Part shown: in pieces, positions 35,678-47,143 of the stretch | Numbering within the stretch: position 1 is the first letter of the stretch | How the letters are laid out: the number at the start of each line of letters is the position of its first letter | NCBI GenBank assembly: GCA_002633005.1 | Contig: NMRA01000644.1 | Location: forward strand, 83,735 to 147,734 | DNA: 64,000 nucleotides | Origin: Phoronis australis | Lineage: Eukaryota > Phoronida > Phoronidae | Direction: 5' to 3' | Translations under genes and position numbers: made by a program | Notes under the pieces: model-generated | Databases searched by the model: none | Seen by the model: the letters and a program-made list of their open reading frames with translations, nothing else | Told to the model about the DNA's origin: nothing

Positions 35678-35715
35678 CATCTTGCATGAAAAATATTTAT
35701 TTTTCATGCAAGATG
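35678..35715. repeat. Perfect 38-bp hairpin
   Basis: Two 18-base arms, CATCTTGCATGAAAAATA and its complement, around a 2-base TT centre. The core TGAAAAATATTTATTTTTCA is identical to that of the next hairpin, which starts one base after this one. Confidence 0.9.
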
Positions 35716-35716
35716 C

Positions 35717-35796
35717 AAAATGTCACACACTCGTTGATTCCTGTGATGAAAAATATTTATTTTTCATCACAGGAATCAACGAGTGTGTGACATTTT
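35717..35796. repeat. Perfect 80-bp hairpin
   Basis: Two 39-base arms starting AAAATGTCACACACTCGTTG pair perfectly around a TT centre. It directly follows a shorter hairpin with the same core. Such long perfect palindromes are usually unstable in cloned DNA. Confidence 0.9.
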
Positions 35797-36659
35797 ATGA
35801 CATACTTATGCCGTGATCCCAATTTTTTCGGGGCATCCAAAAATTTGCAATCGTAGCCGAAAACGCTAGCCAATGAAACGCGTCAAAGATCGGTTCTGAT
35901 TATTATCCCATGTTCCCGCGCCATCTGTTCTCTGTTAGTGTTGAACGGGATAAGGCAACAACCAAATAACGGCCTGATTCGCACGATGAGTTTGCCAGGT
36001 ATCAACTAGGCTCCAAAAACTGGGCTGGCGTACGTGATAAATTCCAAGCCGCATGTTGCTACTTGATACGAGATGACCAAAGTCTCGGCTCGAAATACCA
36101 AATTTTAGGTCAAAAATGTGACCTGCAGATCCTTATGTCGAGAGTTCAGTCCTGATTGATTTCAAACGACACGTTAAACTTTCGCGTACTCGGTAAGTGC
36201 GAATTGCTGGATAGAGCTGGTCACTAATTAAGTCGTGTAGCAAACCGATTTTGTCTACAAGTTATTTCTTACCGACTGTACGGGTTCACTAGACTTATCC
36301 CCAGTCAGAGTAATTGATGTAAAAAATACTAAGCAAATACTTTTTGTTGAGTAATGCCTTTGCAGTAGCTTTTGGTTGGCGACTGGCTCATGTCCGCTTG
36401 CCTCCGATTCGTGTAATTCATCGCCTGATGTGTTTTACGCAACAACAAGCGAGCGGCACCGGGCGCATTTGACAGCCGCACTAAACCTTACGCTGGCAAT
36501 TCATTGAGTCATGGAATCTCGAAGAAAAACATTTCCAAATACAAAAAAACACACCTAGATTAGTTTTCCAACCATTCATTTCGTCAAACAACAAATTAGT
36601 CAGTGCTCTGTGACTCAAAACTTGACAACTAATTAATACGCGCACAATTCTACTCATGT
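35797..36659. other. No gene recognised
   Basis: No frame, domain or clear repeat on either strand. Confidence 0.45.
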
Positions 36660-36830
36660 CCATGGGCGGCGTACCATAGGGATATGGAAGGACCTATAGC
36701 CCCCCACTTATTTCAGTTGACATGGGCGACGCACCGCAAAAGGGGCTGTGGGGCTATGGCCCCATCCCCCAACCCTCCCTCCCCACCCTGCTTATTTCAG
36801 TGCTGCGCCGCTAATGATGTCGCGGGACTG
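36660..36830. repeat. Dispersed CATGGGCGGCG repeat fragment
   Basis: TGACATGGGCGACGCACCGC with CCCCCACTTATTTCAG blocks appears twice within 170 bp, partly inverted. A related piece (TGACATGGGTGGCACAGCAC) lies at 44687-44760. This looks like a short non-autonomous element family. Confidence 0.5.
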
Positions 36831-38211
36831 TAAATATATAATTTAACCTATGATGTAACCTCTGCAAAACGTGAAGTTTGCACGCGCACACTTCTGCACT
36901 GTTTCCGTGTGAGAAAAGTTACAATCCAAGCGGAGCGCTGCCTGGTGACTGGTCGTCTGTGCACTGCAGTTGCCGGAAATACACAATGTAGCTCTAAGAA
37001 GACCGCACGGTATTAATACTTTGCAATTTTGTGAATTCATTCATGAAGGCCTAATCTCAGGGCAACAGAAACTTTGTTTGGAAAATCCACTGTTGTGGCA
37101 TTTTTACCGTCATTTGGCGACACACTGGAAAATCTTATTACCATTTTCACATTTGCTGTCGGCAAATATGACGACCAGTCGAGAAAAACAACTTTTTGAG
37201 CTCTATACTAGCATAGTATAGCAAATCACAGATTCCGATTTCTCGAATAGAATTGGCGGTAATTAATTTTTGTTCTTTTATAAGAATAGAATTTTCATTT
37301 TACCTATCGAAAAGGCGTGAACGAAATACTTTTCCTTCACAAATACAGGTATTCGTACGAACTATTTTTCCCTCGGACTCCTACTGTCCTAAGTATCAGA
37401 GATATTACGCCATGTTTCAAGAATCATGTACGAACCAATGGAGTGTACGAACTAATAGAGAAAAGACTCTGAAAGAATTTAATGCTTTGATATTGACTGA
37501 AATTACGAATAAAACCTAAAAACACCTGGTGAACATTTTGAATTCTGTTTCAGTGGCAGATAACCACCCTTATTATTGCTATATACATTAGTTTATTTAT
37601 CGCGTTCCAGGTCCATGCAGCATTATAAAAAGAGCACTTTCTACCGATTTGGATCTGGCAGCACACATCAGTCCGTAATCAATATGTAGGCTAAATTATC
37701 ACTTTAATAGATTAGCATGCCTTTATCTTAAGGTTGCGCTCGTCCAGGCAGACTTCACATGAATTACGGCGAGACGTATTACGAGGTACGTGATGGCGAA
37801 AGATACAAGTGCACTTGAGCCAAAGGACCAGATCTCCAGTTACCGAATGACACGTCCCATTCGCACATTAAATTCTGATTGTTCAATAGCAAACATTCCG
37901 AGTTTTCACGTTGACTTGTAAAGAATGAATAGCAAACATTAACAGTGATGTGAAGAATGTTTGACTTTTTATGTGCTCTGTAACTCCAAAACTTGATTCG
38001 GCTTGCGTGTCAGTGTGCAACATTTGAATCAAAGTGACTGAAATATATGAACATAACAAGCGGCTATAAAGCTGTTTTCAAAAAGGATGTACTTTAGCCA
38101 GATACAGAATTCATTTAAAGACAAGAGGTGTTCTAGCTATTGGTCTGTGGTCCAGCGGATGAATATCAAAATAACAGTAGAAAGTGCCGGTATCGTCATC
38201 TTCAAGACACG
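36831..38211. other. No gene recognised
   Basis: Frames at 36970-37221 and 37253-37519 are short and carry no motif or good splice sites. The region appears single-copy within this window. Confidence 0.45.
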
Positions 38212-39480
38212 TTAAAGGAGAATGCCACTCGATTTAATTAGTGTTTTATATCGTCTTAATCGGTCTATATCCACATAGCCTCTTACACAGTCAACCTCAC
38301 CTTGCAAAGAGGTGTCGCGTTAAAGGAGAATGCCACCCAAAAAACAACCTATTTTGTATAAATTTAGATCGAGTAGTTCTACTCGATAACGGCAGGCTCG
38401 GTTGCGTTACCTGACATCTGACGGCAGAGGGAGGTACTGAAATTATCCAATGACGTCATTGTTTTCGCACGCAGACTGCTCAGCAGTTCGCAACACGGGT
38501 TATTGGTGTAAGCTTAACGCTTAAATTCATCGTTTAACACCATTAAATCATCAAACTTCGATGTAAAACCCTTAAAAATACACCAAGTTCTTATACAAAC
38601 GTGCTGTTTCAGTTTGCTGTTACGGATTTATTGGTATTTGGACAAACCGTAGCCTACAAAATTCGAAACGCCAATTTACCAAGGTCCGTAGCAGGAGTTT
38701 GCGGTCTGTTCGGAGATAAATTCTTCAATGAAATACAGACAGGAGAACCTAGATCTGTGTTGTTTATACTTGCGATTTTATTTTTTGACTAAACACACAA
38801 AACGCTTGTTCTCCCGGTCAATGGCTCGGAATTCGATCAGGCCCGTCGCGGCCGGACTGACTCGTTATCCCGGCCAGTGGCTCGGAACCCGATCAGGCGC
38901 GTCGCAGCCGCCGGAAGTGGCACGAACATAAACCAGCTTGAGTTGGAAACTAAACCTACAGACATGAAAATACTATAATAGTGAGCCAAAGAAATAATGT
39001 GCACGTAATTATTTATGTGAATTAGCCACGAAACTGAAAATCTACTTGTCAGGGGCAGCGAAGTCGGATTCCCTTTCCACAGACCGTCAGGGCAAAGGTT
39101 GTACAGTTACAATGATTTGAATAACGTATTTGTATTTCTAAATAAAGATTCCCTTAACATATGACAATAGCACCGAGTAATTGCTTCATAACAGCTTTCT
39201 GTCAGCAAACACTGAATTAGCATGCGCTCACACGGCCTCGGTGCCCTCTCAATTAATTACCTTTGTTGCCGGCATCAAAAGCCGGTAACGCAGTGGTTTA
39301 TTCATTGCTGGCTTCTCAAAACATTTGCACTCACGAGCACACCAAGGCATTACAAATTGTATCTAATGAGACAGACTTTGTTTCAGTTTCATATAAGCAT
39401 TGGTAAGGATCATTCTAGGATGAGAATAATTCATTTTGAAACAGAATGCAGAATAATAAACGTCTGCACATACATGTAGC

Positions 39481-39657
39481 ATGGCAACTCGCCCGGCGCC
39501 AATCCCGACTTAGTCAAGAGCTCATCCGACGAAGACTTCACGGGTCAGATCGTTAGGTTTCACAGGATATCAGTTCGAACCGGAATACACTGATCAAGAA
39601 ACACTAGAGAGTTGCCGTGAACATGCGCAGGAAACGGGACGTATGGATACTTCTTTG
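39481..39657 (+). pseudogene. First exon of ballast-type gene, inner copy, frameshifted
   Basis: Same 177-nt length as the outer copy's exon, from ATGGCAACTCGCCC to a GTAAGC donor. A one-base gain near the start (GGCGCC for GGCC) and a one-base loss further on put the first third out of frame with a stop. The second half still reads FTGYQFEPEYTDQETLE. The exon holding the cysteine-rich ballast domain is absent. Confidence 0.7.
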
Positions 39658-39674
39658 GTAAGCCGGAATTCGTC

Positions 39675-39891
39675 ACAGAAATCACTTTCGACGAAATGCC
39701 GGCCACAGACACGGACACTGTTTCACGGCCTCATACTTGCTATTAACAGTGAACCTTTTATTCTCCACTACCACGACCCACTTCCTAAGCATTTCGGGGT
39801 CTCGAGGAAGTCGAAAAAACGATATACCCGCTTTCTTCGCAGCTTCATAGCTCGGACAAGCCGGAACCGATGCACCGCAATATAGCGGAAT
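39675..39891 (-). pseudogene. THAP domain exon, inner copy
   Basis: On the minus strand the frame reads YCGASVPACPSYEAAKKAG then ISFFRLPRDPEMLRKW, a THAP zinc-finger start, and NSKYEAVKQ. A one-base insertion precedes VCGRHFVESDF, the Cys-x2-His end of the finger. The expected ATG is ATT (39889-39891). It faces the YQFEPE exon at 39481. Confidence 0.75.
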
Positions 39892-40114
39892 TCACTCTGC
39901 AGGCGAACAATTGACGTCACTGCGTCGCTTCTCACCTTCCTCACAGGTTGACGCGACACCTCTCGGCAAGGTGAGGTCTACCGTATCAGAGGCGATGTGG
40001 ATATAGACCGATTAAGACGGTAAAAAGTCTAATTAAATCGGGTGGCATTCTCCTTTAACCTGTGAGGAATTTGAGAAACGACGCAGCGACGTCAGTTGTT
40101 CGTCTGCAGAGTGA

Positions 40115-40330
40115 ATGCCGCTATATTGGTGTGCATCGTTTCTGCTTGTCCGAACTATGAAGCTGCGAAGAAAGCGGGTATACCGTTTTTTCGACTTCCT
40201 CGATGCCCCGAAATGCTTAGGAAGTGGCTCGCGGTAGTGAAGAATGAAAGGTAACGCTGTTAATAGCAAGTATGAGGCAGTGAAACATCTCCGTGTCTGT
40301 GGCCGTCATTTCGTCGACAGTGATTTCTGT
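40115..40330 (+). pseudogene. THAP domain exon, outer copy
   Basis: ATG at 40115 begins MPLY; a one-base loss just after shifts to a frame giving CIVSACPNYEAAKKAG and IPFFRLPRCPEMLRKWLAVV (Cys codons 40132 and 40147), and a second shift near 40257 gives NAVNSKYEAVKHLRVCGRHF with the Cys-x2-His at 40298-40309. Spacing fits the THAP C2CH zinc finger. The inner copy lacks these particular breaks, so the ancestral exon was intact. It reads toward the ballast-type exon at 40348-40524. Confidence 0.78.
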
Positions 40331-40347
40331 GACAAATTCCGGCTTAC

Positions 40348-40524
40348 CAAAGAGCTATCCATACGTTCCGTTGCCTGTGCATGTTCACGGCGCCTCTCTA
40401 GTATTTCTTGATCATTGTATTCCGGTTCGAACTGATAGCCTGTGAATGACCTAACCACCCGACCAGTGAAGTCTTCTTCAGATGAGTTCTTGACTAAGTC
40501 GGGATTGGCCGGGCGAGTTGCCAT
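40348..40524 (-). pseudogene. First exon of a P2X7-ballast-type gene, rest deleted
   Basis: Complement of 40348-40524 gives an open 59-codon exon from ATG (40524) to a GTAAGC donor in phase 0. Its landmarks are FTGYQFEPEYNDQE (27-40) and a charged LERRREHAQ helix. Stand-alone ballast-domain proteins typically have a Y-x-F-E-P motif upstream of the cysteine-rich domain, and the intact gene at 25101-26888 has RPYELDPP in the equivalent place. No second exon with WCxCGxC is present before the element's end, so only the first exon remains. The assignment rests on this motif and on the matching position opposite a THAP exon. Confidence 0.6.
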
Positions 40525-41291
40525 ATACATGTAGACGTTTATTATTCTGCGTTCTGTTTCAAAATGAATTATTCTCATTCTAACCAATGCTTATATGAAA
40601 CTGAAACAAAGTCTGTCTCATTAGATACAACGCGTAATGCCTTGGATTGCTCGTGAGTGCAAATGCTTTTAGAAGCCAGCAATGAACAAACCACTGCGTT
40701 ACCGGCTTTTGATGCTGGCAACAAAGGTAATTGACTGGGCACCGAGGCCGTTGGAGCGCATGCTAATAGCGGATTTGCAGCGCAAACGAACTACGCATTG
40801 CGCATGTGCGAGTTACTTCCTGCGCGAAGGCTCATGGGATAGCTTGTGGTCAGGCATGTCTTGAGCAGGCTGGATAGTGTGTGCATTTGGAGTCATTTGC
40901 AAACTAAAAACCACGTTTCATTTTTTGCTTTATAATACCAAGCAAGTCCTCTCTCTCGTTTGTAAACACAGCGTAGCTATAGTCAGTGACCGTGTGACCG
41001 AGGNAAATAAAACAACACGTTTTTATAAGAACTCGGTGTATTTTTAAGGGTTTTACATCGAAGTTTGATGATTTATTGGTGTTAAACGATGAATTCAAGC
41101 GATAAGCGGACACCACTGTTGTGAACTGCTGAACGTACTGCGTGTGAAACCAATTACGTCATTGGATAATTTCAACACCTCCGTCTGCCGTCAGGTGTCA
41201 GGTAACGCAACCGAACGTGCCGCTATCGAGTAGAACTACTCGATCTAAATTGATACAAAATAGGTTGTTTTTGGGTGGCGTTCTCCTTTAA

Positions 41292-41939
41292 AATAAAAAC
41301 TGATATGCATGTACGTACATTGTATAAACGACCGGGGTAAACAAATGTTTTGGTTGCGTCTATTAACGTACAACTACTTAACTTGGTTCAGTATTCTACA
41401 TGCGTACTTCTCAGTAAGTATTGGCTGCTTGAGGACATGAAATTGCTGTTTTGCTCATTTTAAGGTTGTCAAAAGTGGTGATGCAATATTACAACGTGGG
41501 GCCTTCCAGGGTTAACAAAAATGAAACAGAAACAGTATTTTTAACAAGGCAGCCAGAGCACGTGAAAAACACGAAAGAAAATGGAATCTCCTCAATTCAT
41601 GAAACTGGAGAATGTTAATTTGAAATAAAACAGCATGTTAATTTTAATAAATGGCTATATGTTTACATTCGATTACCACAAATGCAGCCCGGGTACTTAA
41701 AAAATCATGAAACGGATCTTTACGCAAACACTTTTGTTCGAAACCTAAGCCCAAATAATACTCTTTCCACAAGGCGTCTAATTTTTTTTCAAAATAAACT
41801 GAATTTAATTAAGATTTTTAGATTATTTTTTAATCTTTTTTGTGGTGCACCAAGAAAAGATAGATACCGTGCGAAGTGTCTATCGAAATTCCAATGTCTT
41901 GCGGTGGTACAGATGTACAATACGAACTTGAAATTTCGC
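41292..41939. other. No gene recognised
   Basis: AT-rich sequence; the frame at 41682-42125 runs into the repeat motif at 41970 and shows no domain. Confidence 0.45.
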
Positions 41940-41967
41940 TTACTCTCAAGACAATACATGGGCTTGC

Positions 41968-42055
41968 TCCGACCTGTATTGGAATCTGGCCCGTATTGGA
42001 ATGACGTCATCATTCCAATACGGGAAGTAGTTTCTTGCCCATATTGGAATGAGCG
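41968..42055. repeat. CCCGTATTGGAAT motif cluster, first site
   Basis: Four copies of the 13-mer CCCGTATTGGAAT or its complement (some with one change) occur in direct and inverted order. The same motif dominates 48.5-51.45 kb. Confidence 0.8.
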
Positions 42056-42059
42056 GTCG

Positions 42060-43466
42060 TTGTCATTTCGTTGCTCTTGGTGCGTTGAAGTGTGCAGGAT
42101 TTCTTTTGTTATATTCGTCAGATAAAAGGTATTTTTAACCAGAATTGTGTAAGGTTTAATCAGGGATTTTTTTCTACAGATTTTTATTGTGTTTCTTAGT
42201 GTTATTAGACACGTGTGTTGCACTGTTACAGACTTCATTTTCTCGACATGTGTATCAGCTCATCAGGCCCCTTCCTTGCTGCTGGTTTTAACTTTTTTCT
42301 GTGTATTTGTTGCCTAGTTTTGTGATTTATCTCATCAGTTAGGTTATACAAATGGGCATACGCCGTGAACACATGGACAAATGCGTTACTGGAGCTGTGA
42401 AGGCTAACAACAGCCGGTTCTGTCTCTGACAGAAATATGCAAGAATTCCCAGGCGTCCACAGCTTCTGATCGCCCCCATTACACTATATATAAATACTAA
42501 ATAATTATATGTAGTGTATTGGGGACGATCAGAAGCTGAGGATGCCATTCAAGAATCCTGTGCTGATACTGCTGAAGACGGATTCTAAAAGTGGATCATT
42601 GGCAGAAACTATCGGTCCTCAGAATCTGATAGCGATGACTGTCATTAACACCCTGTCTGTTCTCTGGGAATGTAAAAACAGTATGATTATTTAATTTACA
42701 TCCAAGTAAATGAACCCTGACGCTGATGAATTTGTTTTGCTGTTCACAGATTGAAATTGGGTTATGCTTATTGAAAAATGAATAAACTACCATTGCCAAT
42801 CAGTTGACAGACAATTACCTTACCCCCATTGCGACATCCTAGATCTGACTGTGAGGCATTATTCGCCGAATAGCATCTGGCATATGAAGCCCTTAGAGGA
42901 GCCTCATCTCTACGGCCAGTCAAGTCGCTGTGGTAGAAATTCCTGTGAAGTTGTCAACTGATGTCAAAGAGTTTTTTTACCAATACGACTATCGCTTTGC
43001 CAGTCTTGTGACTAATTTTAAGTTCTTCACATGTACCTCAGTCTTGGGAGTTCTTTCTTGATGGATTCTCTGGATCTTTGCTTTATTAGGATACATCGGC
43101 CCTTTTTCAAACAGTTTTGATGTACTGTACTTTGCACAACCTTGAGCCCATCTTTAATTTTGTTGGGCATCGTTTTTGTTTTAACATGTACCATTTCTTT
43201 GGTACTAATGAACACCACCATAAGCTTACCATTTGTGGCATAGTTGCACTCATGTGCATATTTCAATGCTTCACATTAGCGTGGTTAAATTTACAGTGGA
43301 TTAAGCCTAAATGAAAACCATGCATATTCCCCCTCACGATAGCAACATTATACTGTGTGCGCGACTCAAGCCATTCATTTTGAATCTGAAAAAGCAAATA
43401 TTTTTTATTTAATTTAAGAATCACCTGGTTTCTTAACGATAACAAATGTTGGCTACTGATGTACAG
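42060..43466. other. No gene recognised; one hairpin inside
   Basis: Apart from the 79-bp hairpin at 42460-42538, no repeat or domain is visible. Confidence 0.4.
42460..42538. repeat. Imperfect 79-bp hairpin
   Basis: CAGCTTCTGATCGCCCCCAT on the left pairs with ATTGGGGACGATCAGAAGCTG on the right with about 30-base arms and few mismatches. This could be a tiny inverted-repeat element. Confidence 0.75.
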
Positions 43467-43532
43467 GAAGCTGTACTATGTGGACTACACGATACGTTTA
43501 GACCGACAGCGACTGCACAGACTTTTGTCAAG
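43467..43532 (+). CDS. Possible small exon, unrecognised
   Basis: Bounded by GATGTACAG and GGTAATGC. Two frames are open (KLYYVDYTIRLDRQRLHRLL or EAVLCGLHDTFRPTATAQTF). The splice signals are good but the exon is short and no partner exon can be phased with certainty. Confidence 0.25.
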
Positions 43533-44098
43533 GTAATGCGACTTAAAAAATCTTCATAATTTTCCTCACATTTTTGTTTTTTTGTTTAAGTGATGACGAA
43601 CTTCATCCATCGAGGGAGGGGTGTAACATGATGAGCTTAGTACTTCACTCTTTGTTTATACTGTTACATGTAGCTGCAATTAATCATAGCCAACAACATT
43701 ATACATAGTGTATGCTAGTAGCGGTGTTGTCTCAGTCATGCTTTGTATGCTGTAGAGTTCAGATCATTTATTATAAACAAGTCTCTTTTGCCTTAGTCTT
43801 GATAGTACATAAAATATTACTGGGAACAGTGTCCTTCATAAAGGCAACATTTTTTCATGTCATTTTAGTAAAAATAAGGCTTGTTGATTATACCAGACAT
43901 GTTTTTCAGTTAATTACAGCTTTTCGTAATTTAATTAATTACTCATCCCCTACTCCGGAAGTGACCTTTAGGGAGTCCAGAATTATGCGCCACTTATTTT
44001 CCTATAGTCTGATTGGGAGAAGTGTTGAGTCAGTCATTGTTCTATCTCGGTTGTGATAAGTTCGATCATACTTTACTTTTGTTTACTAGTCAGTTAAC

Positions 44099-44337
44099 AT
44101 GCCACATACTTACTGCATACCGGGATGTACTCATTATCGTGTTGCGCACTCTAGGTGTACCATTACATCACTGCATGCAGTTCGACACCCAGTGAGGAGG
44201 ACAGTTCATCGTTCAATGAAGAGGCCTATGAGTCAAATTTTGATAAGTTTGTTCTGGACTTGTCTGAAGTATTGGAGCTATTTAGAAGGTGCCAGGTGTA
44301 TGTATGTGTGGCGAAGGAGTCACATGGCGGTATGTAA
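44099..44337 (+). CDS. Possible exon(s) with Cys/His start and acidic segment
   Basis: ATG at 44099 gives MPHTYCIPGCTHYRVAHSRC, a Cys/His-rich start reminiscent of small zinc fingers such as THAP but without its later motifs. An overlapping frame from about 44179 gives TPSEEDSSSFNEEAYESNFD and KFVLDLSEVLELFRRCQV, loosely like the linker region of the THAP gene at 21.1 kb (KYIVYETCLLKLFDVCRV). Stops follow soon. It may be a third degraded THAP-type transposase; the evidence is weak. Confidence 0.25.
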
Positions 44338-45028
44338 GCGGTTTGGGTGCTCAGGTGACCATCCAGTGGAAACAGCATAGGCATTCCATTGAGGTCGGCA
44401 TTACAGTGCACACCGTGCATTTGCACCAAGACGTCCCACCACATCTGTCCACAGTCTCTGCCTCATTCCTCTCAAAAGCTGTGCCTGTGTGTACTCTGCC
44501 TCATTATACTCGCGCTCAAACATATATATACCTGTTACTATATGGATGAATATACATGCAGTAGACACTATATAAACACAGATTGACTAGGAACAGTATA
44601 TATGTGGTTTATTCCAATATGGCTCATACTGGAAGAAGAGGGAGGAAGCTCTCTAGTACAGCCACCCACTGACCGTCCGTGAAAAAATACACAATCACCA
44701 CTGCTATGACATGGGTGGCACAGCACTGAAAAAAGTGGGGACTAAAGCCCCCCTGCACCCTCTGTAGTGAACCGCACATGAACAATATCTCCGTTGCTCA
44801 CGTTGTTACGGTCACTGTGAGATGCGTTGCCGGCGAGAAGCTCTACAGTAATTAATTGAAAAATATGAATTGTATAACCAACGAACGTTATTTTTTACTA
44901 AAAGTAACATGAAAAAAGGTTGCCTTTTCCTTTAAGTCTACTGTGGAAGCAGCTGAAAAATACGAATAGGAATAAACAATATAGTATGCATTTGATAGCT
45001 GTAATGATTTTGCTGCATTTTCTTTTAG

Positions 45029-45109
45029 TATTGGACCATTATACCAGGCAGGTATTGGATACCGTGATGCGATATCGTGATGCACTGTGGAGACAGCCAC
45101 CAAATACTG
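45029..45109 (+). CDS. Possible internal exon, unrecognised
   Basis: Strong acceptor (TTTTCTTTTAG) and donor (GGTAAGTG) enclose 81 nt. One frame reads LDHYTRQVLDTVMRYRDALW then RQPPNT. No neighbours could be phased with it. Confidence 0.25.
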
Positions 45110-45878
45110 GTAAGTGTAGAGTTTTGAATTCAATTGTTTTAGCTTCAGTTTGGTGGAGGTTATATTTCGAGCTGTGCCTCAATCAAAACTTTGAAAAATA
45201 ACTTACAGTAGAAGTTATTTCTTTTGTTTGTGATCATAATTCTCATATTGCCTAGAGTTGTTTATTATTGTGCTGCCGGATTTAGGGGAGGTGGGACCAT
45301 AGACTATAGAATGTGGACCACCAAGTCTGTATATTTTCCATGGACGAAATTTGTGGTCTTGCGCATACGCTGTGATATCATTTATTCACTAGCGACACCT
45401 GGCAGACAAGGCAGGCTTTACTTCCCGCAAGTACATCGTTTCTTAATCACGGTCATTGTGTCGGGATTTGGATCGGTGATTTTGTCCAACTCACATCCGG
45501 GTTCAAACAAATTGAACGCTCGTAAAACGTAAACTTCTAAGTGAAGCTCATATTAATACTCCAGAAATAACCTCCATTCCTACTCAAGAGCCAGTCCCAC
45601 ACTTCAGCAGCAGTCTACATACTCTGTGAGACATTTCCTTACAGTGTTTTTGAGGTATCTGGTGAAGTTTTCATTTAAAAAAGGTTTCATTAAAATCGAC
45701 CGAAGGGATATTTTGCTATGAATGTACCTTTCTCAAAAATGAAATTTTGACTTAAAAAAGGTTTTTACGTAAAAATAATTATGGCACATCAATATAAAAA
45801 GTATATTTATATTTCCTGGTCTTTGTTTTTTCAGAAAATGTATATTTTTACCAGTTGACAAAGCTTAGTTTTTTATAT
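45110..45878. other. No gene recognised
   Basis: Frames at 45224-45532 lack motifs or splice sites. Confidence 0.4.
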
Positions 45879-47143
45879 ACCGTATTCGCCATAATAACCG
45901 CCCATGCCCCTATAATCGCCCCCCACGCGTTTTCAGACTTATGCTAAAATAAGCGCCCAGTCCATGAACGTGTACGTGAGAAAAATGTGCTACCTACAGT
46001 CCTAAAATTCTATAGTAACGTCATCAATTTATCAATAATATCCGACAATCCTGAAAAAATCATTGTGTGCAGAATTTGTAGACCACGAGCCTTACCGCTA
46101 TGTCGGTATTTAGCCGTGACTATACACTTCAAACTTCTGCCATGCCTCAAAACGAACACAAACGTTTTGATGATCTTGCGAGGACCAATGGTCTGGCCTT
46201 TCAGAACAGACCTAGTGTACTTGTCTACGGGATTGCTTTGAAGATATTTAACGCTTTCAACAGGAATCCAACAAATTTCTTTGTACACGTGAAAACTGCG
46301 AATCGAAGACTAATAAAAAGCTTGGACAGTGTTACAAGCACCGTGGCAAGGAAGCGCGTGCTTCATACATGAACCTGTCATCAAAGACATTACACCGAAA
46401 AATAACTGTCACGTACGCATCCAGACACACGGCGACTAATATGGGCCTTACCGAGACAAATGTCGAATGTTTTTAGCACATGAGACCGCCAAGTGCTGAA
46501 TGAAACACGCTCTGGTTTAGGCCTACTGCTTGTGCAAATTTCTTTAGATACAATGCACATATAGTAGCTCGTTAGATTGCGTGGCTCTGGCCAAAAGACG
46601 GTCTCTGGTGACACGCATGCGCTCGTTACTCAGCGCAGACGAACTTCAAAACAAACGTCACGTGACAACAACATGTGTGTTCGTCCAGAAATTTTTCTCA
46701 TGTTGCTGATCATGCATGTACAGGTAGATGGCACAATGTAGCACAGATTGTACTTAAACCTGCCGTTAACCCCGACTCCACGGGAACTTAAAAATCTTAG
46801 GGGCGCTACTTGGAAAACTTCAGGAGGATTTCAGGTGATTTGCTTGCTGTATTTTTATTCAAGAATTCAAGTCACCATATCGACGATTGCGAAGCAGTCA
46901 GTCGGCGAGTTTTCGCCCTGGGATTTCAGCACAGTTTTCTGTAAAATGATGGCCGCAATGCACCACAGTTTTGTAGTAAGTCTTTCATAGATTACAGATA
47001 CGTCACAGAGCGTAAATGTGATGAATCTTAGCTTCCGATTTCACACGTTGGAGACCGGCTTTCAACAGCCTTGGGTTATAATAAGCTCCCCCCTGAAACG
47101 AACTTTTCTAAGCGCACTGGGCGGTTATTACAATGAATATGGT
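45879..47143. mobile_element. 1.26-kb element with TACCRTATTC...AATAACCGCCCA ends
   Basis: ACCGTATTCGCCATAATAAC plus CGCCCA on the left is matched by inverted TGGGCGGTTATTACAATGAA plus TATGGT on the right. The inside contains GCGCCCAG and CTGGGCGG-like subterminal motifs but no transposase. Elements with ends like these, promoting AATAAGCGCC-type motifs, are common in animal genomes; I do not assign a superfamily. Confidence 0.7.

Larger units (their letters stand above)
38324..40054. mobile_element. Inner TTAA-flanked transposon, inverted copy of the same family
   Basis: Bounded by duplicated TTAA (38320-38323 and 40055-40058), with ends AGGAGAATGCCACCC and GGGTGGCATTCTCCT. Removing it joins GAGGTGTCGCG to CCTGTGAGGAA across one TTAA, an order matched inside the inner copy itself (reverse complement near 39945-39975, with TCAA in place of TTAA). 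The left 290 bp (38324-38610) is the reverse complement of 41000-41287, and 39205-39959 that of 40059-40770. It also contains about 500 bp (38610-39190) not matched in the outer copy. Confidence 0.8.
38216..41287. mobile_element. Outer TTAA-flanked transposon, split by an inverted relative
   Basis: TTAA at 38212-38215 and 41288-41291 flank ends AGGAGAATGCCACTCG and its inverted GGGTGGCGTTCTCCT. The element's own sequence is 38216-38319 plus 40059-41287, about 1.33 kb, and an internal TTAA was the target of the inner element (38324-40054). It carries a THAP exon reading rightward and a YQFEPE first exon reading leftward, with the middle of an autonomous parent apparently deleted. TTAA target sites plus THAP point to the Kolobok superfamily, by established definitions. 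Confidence 0.75.

Noticed and set aside
40033-40269. 78-codon minus-strand frame inside the outer TTAA element
   Set aside because: It is antisense to the THAP exon; the open frame on the other strand is explained by shared THAP ancestry of both copies.
45879-47143. Coding potential inside the AATAACCGCC-end element
   Set aside because: Overlapping short frames on both strands, none with a transposase motif.
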